NCBI GenBank assembly: GCA_030632545.1
Contig: DAOVUO010000130.1
Span: forward strand, 1 to 6,908
Reading direction: 5' to 3'
Source: Bacteroidales bacterium
GTDB lineage: Bacteria > Bacteroidota > Bacteroidia > Bacteroidales > DYOH01
DNA length: 6,908 bases
Each line of letters starts with the position of its first letter. Position 1 is the stretch's first letter. Below the pieces are notes generated by a model, which did not search any database, was not told the DNA's origin, and worked only from the letters and a program-made list of their open reading frames with translations. Of this stretch, positions 1-5,912 are shown one piece after another. Made by a program: the position numbers and the translations under genes.

Positions 1-824
1 GTGGAAAACATGCTTTGAATAATCTGGATTTTCAAGAGTTCATGATTATTCCAAACGGAGCTAATTCTTATTCTGAAGCTTTAAGAATGGGAGTAGAGGT
101 TTTTCGTAATATAGAATTAGAGTTATTTGACCGAAAAATTGAAGTAAGTCTTGGTTTAGACGGAGCTTTTGTTCCTCAATTAAAAAATAATGAAGATGCA
201 ATTGAATTAATAATAAAGGCGATAGAACGTGCAAAATACAAAGTAGGAGAGCAGATTACCATAGCTATAGACGCAGCTGCTAATTATTTGTTTGACGAAA
301 AAACTAATCTCTATACCTTAAAATCATCAAATAAACAATATAAAAGTGATGAATTTATTGATTACTGGAAAAAACTTATTAAAGCTTACCCAATTGTCTC
401 ACTTGAAGATCCTTTAGCTGAAGATGATTGGGATACTTGGGTGAAATTGACAGATATATTGGGAGATAAAATACAAATTGTGGGCGACGATTTGTTTGTT
501 ACAAATACATCTCGGATACAGCAAGGCTTGCAAGTAGGTGCTGCAAATGCAACTATAATTAAGCCTAATCAAATTGGAACATTAACAGAAACAATTAATG
601 CGGTTGAATTAGCACAAAATAATGGAATGAACTGTATTGTCAGTCATAGAGCAGGTGAAACTGATGATTTAAGTATTGTTGAATTAGCCATTGGTCTAAA
701 TACTGGACAAATTAAGCTTGGTGCAACATCCAGAGGTGAAAGTATTATTAAATACAATCAATTATTACGTATTGAAGAGTCTTTAGGTGTTGGTGCTCGT
801 TTTTGGGGAAATGATTTTTTCTAA
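1..824 (+). CDS. Enolase-family protein, 5' partial, with altered catalytic loop
   Basis: The reading frame is open from the first base (codons start at position 3), so the gene begins upstream; about 273 of the usual ~430 residues are present. Enolase converts 2-phosphoglycerate to phosphoenolpyruvate in the cytoplasm. The fragment starts at GGKHALNN and covers most of the TIM-barrel catalytic domain. In yeast numbering the following are kept: H159, E168 (FQEFMI), metal ligands D246 (IDAAA), E295 (SLED) and D320 (VGDDLF), K345 within the enolase signature (IIKPNQIGTLTE), H373/R374 (VSHR) and K396 (GQIK). Two positions differ. The GDEGG loop holding catalytic E211 reads GLDGA (bases 153-167), so E211 aligns with Asp, and phosphate-contacting S375 is Ala (bases 651-653). 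The frame is intact to a TAA stop, so this is not an obvious pseudogene. It may be a divergent paralogue rather than the housekeeping enolase, so I give no gene symbol. Family assignment is secure; activity is uncertain. Confidence 0.93.
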   Translation, partial: GKHALNNLDFQEFMIIPNGANSYSEALRMGVEVFRNIELELFDRKIEVSLGLDGAFVPQLKNNEDAIELIIKAIERAKYKVGEQITIAIDAAANYLFDEKTNLYTLKSSNKQYKSDEFIDYWKKLIKAYPIVSLEDPLAEDDWDTWVKLTDILGDKIQIVGDDLFVTNTSRIQQGLQVGAANATIIKPNQIGTLTETINAVELAQNNGMNCIVSHRAGETDDLSIVELAIGLNTGQIKLGATSRGESIIKYNQLLRIEESLGVGARFWGNDFF

Positions 825-870
825 TAGAGATAAGCGATTAGTAAAAGTTTTCTAGTCGCCTATCTCTTAG
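821..870. terminator. Imperfect hairpin between convergent genes, probable bidirectional terminator
   Basis: Arms 826-841 and 852-867 pair over 16 positions around a 10-base loop. There are two imperfect positions, one G·U wobble and one A·C mismatch, whichever strand is transcribed. The outer bases CTA/TAG (821-823 and 868-870) can extend the stem across a two-base bulge. It overlaps the enolase-like stop codon and ends four bases before the stop of the minus-strand gene, where a shared terminator would sit. The following U-tract is poor on both sides, so termination strength is uncertain. Confidence 0.6.
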
Positions 871-874
871 TTTC

Positions 875-1726
875 TTACTTCGAAAGGGCTTTAAAATCTT
901 GTGGCAAGATTCCTGCTGGTTTCTTTTCTGAGATTTTGTGCATGTTCCAATAGTATAAATGAGCATCACTAGCACCCATAATAATTTTGTAACATCTTTC
1001 TTTCCTTGGACTTTCTTTTTCTGGTTTTACTACATGAAAAAAAACTACATTTTCATCTTTTTCTGTAATTGCTTTTTCAATAGTGGCTTTGTCAACTATT
1101 TTAACCGAATGTGGATAGCGTGTTTTTATTTTATTTATTGTATTCATTTCACTACTTAGTTCTTCTTTAAGAATGTATAGAGTTTTGTCGTGAATTTTTG
1201 TTCTATTATTATTGTAATATTTAATTATTGTTTTTTCCGTTAATTTTGGATTTTCTTCAAGAGTTTTGATATGGTTTTGCATAAAAATCAGAATCATACC
1301 AAGTTTATAAGAGTAATTATCATCATTTGCATCGGTGTAAGCCAAAGGGAAATTTGCAATGTCGGGCATTAGTGTTACTTGAGCCGATATGTTTCCCATC
1401 ATTAAATTCAGAAACTGGTATGGAATTTTTTGTTTGTCATTTTTAAAAACAACTTCTGTTTTTGCTAAAAATGATGCATTATGATTTTCTCTTTTTAAAT
1501 TGTATTGTGACTTAGTGATAAACTCATAAGGAGTTATTTTCCAGTGTACATCCATTGCGGTTTTAATTTTTTCGTTGTAAGTAGTTCCAAACATTGATTG
1601 ATCAAGCACAACGTAAGTAGTTGATTTGTTGAATTTTTTTAATGTAGCTGGACTAGGAACTGCGTTTTGAGCAATACTTTGAATGCTGAAAGCAAATAGA
1701 GCAATAATAAAAATAGCTTTTTTCAT
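875..1726 (-). CDS. Exported protein of unknown function
   Basis: This encodes 283 residues from the ATG at 1726-1724. An in-frame ATG 13 codons upstream (1765) is possible, but the 1726 start gives a clean signal peptide (MKK, then a hydrophobic stretch to about residue 18, and a likely cut after SIA before Gln20), which is typical of Bacteroidota exported proteins. The mature part has no cysteine pair, catalytic motif or repeat that I recognise. It looks mixed alpha/beta: a strand-like segment TTYVVLD near the start, a hydrophobic centre around QFLNLMMGN, a Lys/Glu-rich helical region, then strand-like ENVVFFHVV and CYKIIMGASDAHLYYW near the end. Similar proteins seem to occur in other Bacteroidota, but I cannot name a domain. 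The protein is probably periplasmic. It lies downstream of the 1851-2510 gene on the same strand with a 124-base gap, so it may be read from that promoter or from its own. The ORF is surely real; the function is unknown. Confidence 0.85.
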   Translation of the reverse strand: MKKAIFIIALFAFSIQSIAQNAVPSPATLKKFNKSTTYVVLDQSMFGTTYNEKIKTAMDVHWKITPYEFITKSQYNLKRENHNASFLAKTEVVFKNDKQKIPYQFLNLMMGNISAQVTLMPDIANFPLAYTDANDDNYSYKLGMILIFMQNHIKTLEENPKLTEKTIIKYYNNNRTKIHDKTLYILKEELSSEMNTINKIKTRYPHSVKIVDKATIEKAITEKDENVVFFHVVKPEKESPRKERCYKIIMGASDAHLYYWNMHKISEKKPAGILPQDFKALSK

Positions 1727-1740
1727 ATTTATACAAATTT

Positions 1741-1838
1741 TATGAATGTAGTTTTTTTTTGACATGATTTTAATATTTTCTCATATTGAAGAAATCAGTT
1801 ACTTGTGTTACAAAATCAGTCATAAACTTACATTCATA
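1741..1838 (-). repeat. Inverted repeat and 21-base-spaced direct repeat in the leader of the 875-1726 gene
   Basis: TATGAATGTA at 1741-1750 and TACATTCATA at 1829-1838 are a perfect 10-base inverted repeat bracketing 78 bases. Inside it, AAATCAGT occurs at 1792-1799 and again at 1813-1820, 21 bases apart, which is about two helical turns. In the minus-strand transcript the promoter-distal arm ends 14 bases before the ATG. This could be a structured leader or an operator; the sequence alone does not decide. A near-match to the -7 element (TGATTTTG, one mismatch) lies at 1818-1811 on the minus strand, within the second direct repeat. Confidence 0.4.
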
Positions 1839-1850
1839 GGGTTAATAAAC

Positions 1851-2510
1851 TTAATTTAAAGGAAAATATATTGGATTTCGTTGGTTGAATTTTTTTAAAT
1901 AGAAAAATTTAAGTTGTCTTTTTTTCTTTTGACTTAAATTATTGAATTCAATAAACAAATCCTTATCATAATTTAAAAGTTCTTCTAATGGATTCAAGTC
2001 AAATTCTACAATTACACCAGATTTAAAGTCAAGAATAAATTCTTGCGCAACTTCTTTAGTGCTTTGTGTTCTTAAAGTTTGGTTTCGCCAATAAGAAGAC
2101 GATGGATCCACATAATTATTAGGAATTATTACTTTTTTTCCAACAAAATGAGATAATGCTCCAATTTGATGAATTCTTGAAAAATAACCATTAAGTTGAA
2201 TATAGGCAAAACCATTTACAGAATAACCCCAAATAGCCTCTGTTTCAATGGATATTGTGTCTTGATGTTTCGTTATTAAGTATATTTTTTTATTTTCGAA
2301 CAATTGATCATAAAAATGAATTGAATTTTTATCGTATTCAGTTAAAAAACTCGATTTTGGAATGGGAGAATTTTGCTGAAAATTTAAAAAATTTAAATAA
2401 ATTCCTTCATTTAGCATAAAGCCACGAAAATATTTGACTAAATTTTTTTCTTGCGAATATCCAAAGGTGCTATTTATGAGCACAAAAGCAATGGTAATAA
2501 TTATTTTCAT
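1851..2510 (-). CDS. Exported Bacteroidota-type protein of unknown function
   Basis: This encodes 219 residues from the ATG at 2510-2508. A TTG two codons upstream is in frame but less likely. An N-terminal signal peptide is visible (MKIIITIAFVLINS, probable cut before Gln20), so the mature protein should be periplasmic or outer-membrane associated. The pattern is one I recall from uncharacterised Bacteroidota proteins: a motif near LNEGIYLNFLNFQQNSPIP, a central IWGYSVNGFAYIQLNG block followed by FSRIHQIGALSHFV, then a segment rich in aspartate and glutamate (IVEFDLNPLEELL). The C-terminus is basic and aromatic (KKKRQLKFFYLKKFN ending YFPLN). No enzyme motif is seen. The gene is divergent from the histidine-kinase-like gene across 102 bases and upstream of the 875-1726 gene. 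Although both minus-strand genes encode exported proteins, I see no sequence evidence that they interact. Function unknown. Confidence 0.85.
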   Translation of the reverse strand: MKIIITIAFVLINSTFGYSQEKNLVKYFRGFMLNEGIYLNFLNFQQNSPIPKSSFLTEYDKNSIHFYDQLFENKKIYLITKHQDTISIETEAIWGYSVNGFAYIQLNGYFSRIHQIGALSHFVGKKVIIPNNYVDPSSSYWRNQTLRTQSTKEVAQEFILDFKSGVIVEFDLNPLEELLNYDKDLFIEFNNLSQKKKRQLKFFYLKKFNQRNPIYFPLN

Positions 2511-2554
2511 ATTCAAAAAAAATTAAAAACATTTAAAAATAAGCATTTTTATTG

Positions 2555-2562
2555 TATCTTTA
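2555..2562 (+). promoter_or_regulatory. Possible -7 promoter element for the kinase-receptor operon
   Basis: TATCTTTA matches the Bacteroidota -7 consensus TAnnTTTG at all but the last base. It lies 50 bases ahead of the GTG start at 2613, in the divergent intergenic region 2511-2612. No clear TTG is found at the -33 spacing, so this is a tentative call. No convincing element was found on the minus strand for the divergent gene. Confidence 0.3.
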
Positions 2563-2612
2563 AACTGCCAATTGAAAGAATGTGGCTTTTATAAAATAAT
2601 AACTGTATTATT

Positions 2613-4322
2613 GTGAATTCTAATCAAAAACATGTAAGTGGCGAATTATATTCAAGTTATGCGATAATTCGTTTGTTAGTAATTGTTCTTATGCTATTGA
2701 CTTTTGTTACATCAATAAGAGAATATCTTTATGGTGATTTTAATAATAGTATAATAATAGGTGCGTTTTCTGTCTTATTACTATTGGATTTTTTGAGATT
2801 AATAAAAACTAAAAAAAGTAAAATTTCACAAATTATAGTGTCATTTACTTTATTGTCTTTGTTAATAGTCAGAGTTAGTGCAAAAGAGCATTTTGTTGAC
2901 TATTTTTATATGGCAGCAGTTTTACCTGCTTTTTTGGTTTTTTTATATAATCGTTCGAGATTTACGCCTGTAATTATTTTTGTTGTATTAATTGTCTTTT
3001 TGAGTTTACATTATTATTTTCAGCGTGATTTTAATCTTGAATTTTATATTAGTTTTTCAGTATATTATTTAATTTTTGGAGGGGCATTGTATTTTTTTAT
3101 GCGATTTATGTTTAGCAATATGATTGCATTAGAAAAAGAAAAATATGAATTAAATGCTGAAATTGATCAGCAGAAAAATTTTTTACATAGTTTCTCACAT
3201 CAGCTTAGGACTCCTTTGAATAATATTATTGGAATTAATGATTTTTTTGCTAAAACTGAGTTAGATGATATTCAACAAGATTATCTTGATACAATTGCTG
3301 CTTCAGCATTTACTTTAGTTGAAGTAGTCGAAATTTTAGATAAGCGAAATAAAATCTATATAGAGAGAGTTAATGATGAGACCGAAAAAATTGTTTATAA
3401 TATTTATTTAACCTTAAATAATTTCATTAATTTTTCAAAAAGTCAGAACCGAAATTTGTCTATAAATTTAAAAATTGATGAGAAGTTTCCTTCCAGAGTT
3501 ATGGGGAATCCTATAAAACTTAAGCAAATATTATTCATAATTTTAGAAAGTTTTAGAAAATACAATTCAGAAAAAAAATTAGTTATAGAAATAGACTTAC
3601 TTGCAGATTCGATTTATGAGGATAGCGTTCATTATAATTTTCAAATAAAAAAAATTGGCAAACTTCATATTGCTAAACCAGAAGAGATAAAAGATAAATC
3701 CCAAGATAAGTTATTGGAACTTCTTGACATAAAGCTTGTTAGGAGTTTGTGTAAGTATATTAATTGTAAATTATATATTACAATTGAGGAAGATTTTTCT
3801 TTAATTGGTCTAAAAGGACAGTTTGACAGAGTTGAGAAGCAAGGAGTTGAAGAGAAAGATAAGCCTGAAAAAGTAAAAATTGTTAAGAATACTGATGTTG
3901 ATGTCATTAAAAGTGTTGATTCAGTGGATGCTTTGAAAAGTGCAAATGTTCTTCTTGTTGAAGATAACTTAATTAATCAAAAAGTTATTCTTTTGGCTTT
4001 AGAAACATTTGTGGCAAATATTGATGTTGCAAATAATGGAAAAGAAGCATTGGATATATTTGGTAGAACTAAGTATGATATTATTCTGATGGATATTCAG
4101 ATGCCAATTATGGATGGAATTAAAGCTTCATCAAAAATTCGTGAAATTGAAAAATCTACTAATTCATATACGCCAATAATTGCTGTTACTGCTAATGCTT
4201 TGCAAGGTGATCGCAATACTTGTATTAATGCTGGAATGGATGAGTATATAACTAAGCCAATACAAATTGGTAAGTTGAAAGAGCTTATGAACCAGCTCCT
4301 TCAAAAATATATGGATGCATAA
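2613..4322 (+). CDS. Six-helix membrane hybrid histidine kinase homologue with degenerate ATP-binding domain
   Basis: This encodes 569 residues from a GTG start; an in-frame TAA at 2592 rules out a longer protein, and no Shine-Dalgarno is seen. Six predicted membrane helices lie at roughly residues 16-35, 46-64, 71-90, 96-113, 117-136 and 143-166. A short coiled linker leads to an H-box (FSHQLRTPL) with H196 as phospho-acceptor; Gln follows where Glu or Asp is usual. The region that should bind ATP (about 296-405) keeps its helix pattern (NPIKLKQIL) but has Ser313 where the N-box Asn belongs, no DxGxG (the place reads KKIGK) and no glycines in the G2 position (ELLDIKLVRSL). After a charged linker, a canonical receiver domain follows (445-566) with E450/D451, phospho-acceptor D494 (LMDIQMP), T526 and K548 (TKP). 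It probably relays, stores or removes phosphate rather than autophosphorylating; this is inference. The MCP-like gene follows after 19 bases. Confidence 0.92.
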   Translation: MNSNQKHVSGELYSSYAIIRLLVIVLMLLTFVTSIREYLYGDFNNSIIIGAFSVLLLLDFLRLIKTKKSKISQIIVSFTLLSLLIVRVSAKEHFVDYFYMAAVLPAFLVFLYNRSRFTPVIIFVVLIVFLSLHYYFQRDFNLEFYISFSVYYLIFGGALYFFMRFMFSNMIALEKEKYELNAEIDQQKNFLHSFSHQLRTPLNNIIGINDFFAKTELDDIQQDYLDTIAASAFTLVEVVEILDKRNKIYIERVNDETEKIVYNIYLTLNNFINFSKSQNRNLSINLKIDEKFPSRVMGNPIKLKQILFIILESFRKYNSEKKLVIEIDLLADSIYEDSVHYNFQIKKIGKLHIAKPEEIKDKSQDKLLELLDIKLVRSLCKYINCKLYITIEEDFSLIGLKGQFDRVEKQGVEEKDKPEKVKIVKNTDVDVIKSVDSVDALKSANVLLVEDNLINQKVILLALETFVANIDVANNGKEALDIFGRTKYDIILMDIQMPIMDGIKASSKIREIEKSTNSYTPIIAVTANALQGDRNTCINAGMDEYITKPIQIGKLKELMNQLLQKYMDA

Positions 4323-4341
4323 TTCACTCTAATTACTTTTT

Positions 4342-5685
4342 ATGAAAAGTTTAATTAAGTTTTTTACGCAAAATGTAAAAACAACGAGCAAACTAGAACT
4401 TTCCAAAGCCAACGCTTTGGCTTTCATCAATATAGTTGGCTTTGTTTTAATGTTACTTTACTTGGTTCTCAATTTTTATACAGGACAATATAAAGATTCG
4501 GTTATAAGAAAATTAGGGGTGCCATTCATACTCAGTTTTGCCTTTATTATTGATTTGATATTTCTTCGAAAAGGAAATTTGAAATTTGCTGGAAATTTAT
4601 TACCCTCGTCATTGGTGATTGTTTTTATGGTTTTTTTGTTTGCATACGCTTCAGGAACTCATATAAATTATTACGTTGCAGCTTATTATATGGCATTGTT
4701 ATTTATGTCGTTGGGTGCTCTTTTTTCTGATCGAAAATTTATTACTCTAAATTTTGTTGTAATTGTTGTGTTTGTTAATCTAATCTATTTTTTATTCCAT
4801 GCTGATATAGTAAATGAATTTTCTCATTTTGTTCAGACTGGATATATGAATTTTCTTTTTGCCGTTACAGGTATTTATTTAGTAATCTTTTTTGTGAATA
4901 AATTTCATTCTGATGCACTTGATGTTTCTGAGGATGCAAGTAATAAAACTTCACAAATTGGTGAGTTGGAAGTGTTATTTTCTTCTGTTAGAAGTGTTAG
5001 TCAGCAATTGAAAAGCCAAGCTAGTGAACTAAAGAAAAGTCAAGTTATGATAACTGATGCAGTTAGTAGGCAGGCTTCAAGTGTAGAGGAGGTTTCAACT
5101 TCCGTTGAAGAAATAACTCAAACAATTGTTCAAGGATCTTTAAATGCTAAGAATATTGCACAGTTTTCTGTAATTGCATTAAAGCAATTGTCTGAATTAG
5201 AAGAGGGCTTTGCCAAGTATCAAAAAGAAACATTGCAAATAAATGAATTTACTGAAACAATAAGAGGAATTGCTGAGAAAACAGATGTTTTAGCGATAAA
5301 TGCTTCTATAGAGGCATCTAGGGCAGGTGAATTTTCAGGTGGTTTTAAAGTAATTGCCGATGAGGTTCGTAAATTATCGGAAGTGTCGAGGGATACGGCA
5401 GGATTGGTTCTAAATCTAGTGGATGGTATATCAGAAAGTTCAACAAAATTTGGTGAATTTATTGTTGATTTAAATAAAAAAATGAAGTTATTAACAAATG
5501 ATACCGAAACTTTAGCAAATGGCTTGGAAGAAGAGCGTTTGACTTTGACCCATATAAATAGTGCTATTGCAGAATTAAATAATGATGCACAGAATAATGC
5601 AAGTGTAGCAAGTAGCGTACTTGATACGGCAAATTTGTTAAGTTTAAATTCTGTAGAGTTAGAACGGATTCTAGCTAATCACTAA
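4342..5685 (+). CDS. Six-helix membrane methyl-accepting chemotaxis-like receptor
   Basis: This encodes 447 residues from an ATG 19 bases after the kinase-like gene, so the two are probably co-transcribed. Six predicted membrane helices lie at about residues 26-46, 57-76, 83-102, 109-129, 133-153 and 166-187, joined by short loops, so there is no periplasmic ligand domain. I see no clear HAMP domain. A long coiled coil (about 200-447) follows, with the MCP hairpin tip at 308-346: IAEKTDVLAIN, SIEASRAGE and the conserved ADEVRKLSE. E324, R327 and E330 match the conserved tip. Deviations are D315 for the usual Asn and FKVIADEV for FAVVADEV. The two arms are about equally long around the tip. 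Heptad-spaced pairs E249/E250 and E256/E257 sit where methylation sites are expected. Such proteins act through CheW and CheA, neither of which is in this window. Stimulus unknown; it may be sensed within the membrane. Confidence 0.92.
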   Translation: MKSLIKFFTQNVKTTSKLELSKANALAFINIVGFVLMLLYLVLNFYTGQYKDSVIRKLGVPFILSFAFIIDLIFLRKGNLKFAGNLLPSSLVIVFMVFLFAYASGTHINYYVAAYYMALLFMSLGALFSDRKFITLNFVVIVVFVNLIYFLFHADIVNEFSHFVQTGYMNFLFAVTGIYLVIFFVNKFHSDALDVSEDASNKTSQIGELEVLFSSVRSVSQQLKSQASELKKSQVMITDAVSRQASSVEEVSTSVEEITQTIVQGSLNAKNIAQFSVIALKQLSELEEGFAKYQKETLQINEFTETIRGIAEKTDVLAINASIEASRAGEFSGGFKVIADEVRKLSEVSRDTAGLVLNLVDGISESSTKFGEFIVDLNKKMKLLTNDTETLANGLEEERLTLTHINSAIAELNNDAQNNASVASSVLDTANLLSLNSVELERILANH

Positions 5686-5714
5686 TTCAAAGCAAATAAG
5701 TTATTTTGTTTGAA
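5686..5714 (+). terminator. Weak hairpin after the receptor gene, possible terminator
   Basis: Directly after the TAA stop, TTCAAA(g)CAAATA pairs with TATTTTGTTTGAA, with a bulged G in the 5' arm and a small internal irregularity. The stem is almost entirely A:T, and it is followed by (AAT) repeats rather than a U-tract; a run of T appears only at 5735-5741. It may slow or protect the 3' end of the operon transcript. Low confidence as a true terminator. Confidence 0.35.
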
Positions 5715-5728
5715 TAATAATAATAATT
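5712..5728. repeat. Short AAT trinucleotide run
   Basis: The sequence gaataataataataatt contains about five tandem AAT units in the non-coding spacer after the receptor gene. It is a simple-sequence tract in AT-rich DNA, too short to claim function. Confidence 0.5.
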
Positions 5729-5859
5729 CAAGTAATTTTTTCTCTGATGTAGGTGTACACTGTGGTACGTATGGTGTATTAATAACAAATAATTCATAAA
5801 AATAAAATAGATTAGCATAGTTCTGTAAAAAATACATTATTATTATATTTAATACTGTT

Positions 5860-5867
5860 TAATTTTG
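5860..5867 (+). promoter_or_regulatory. Bacteroidota -7 promoter element for the lipoprotein gene
   Basis: TAATTTTG is a perfect match to TAnnTTTG. It lies 45 bases before the ATG at 5913, giving a predicted 5' untranslated leader of roughly 40 bases. The TTG of this element is in frame with the gene, but its place inside a promoter argues that translation starts at 5913 and not here. No clear TTG was found at the -33 spacing, where the sequence is only A and T runs. Confidence 0.6.
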
Positions 5868-5912
5868 TATTTTTACAGTGAATACTTAGTAAAACATGTA
5901 AAAAAGATATGT

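Noticed and set aside
1..824. Enolase pseudogene
   Set aside because: The frame is intact to its natural C-terminal end and most catalytic residues remain; truncation at the left is only the window edge.
959..1159. Plus-strand open frame of 66 codons inside the minus-strand exported-protein gene
   Set aside because: It is very rich in Phe, Tyr and Cys and lies opposite a gene with a clean signal peptide; it is an antisense shadow.
1727..1765. Longer start of the 875-1726 gene at the ATG at 1765
   Set aside because: It would place 13 residues before a complete signal peptide; the ATG at 1726 fits secretion better, though the longer start is not excluded.
3665..3907. Minus-strand open frame of 80 codons inside the kinase-like gene
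   Set aside because: It is antisense to the ATP-binding remnant and linker of a continuous 569-residue protein; the Ser-rich composition is that of a reverse-frame artefact.
5865..5912. Longer lipoprotein start at the in-frame TTG
   Set aside because: The TTG is part of a perfect -7 promoter element, and the extra 16 residues would spoil the lipoprotein signal peptide.
5686..5912. A small gene or CRISPR-like array in the receptor-lipoprotein spacer
   Set aside because: No open frame longer than a few codons follows an ATG there, and the only tandem repeat is a short AAT run.
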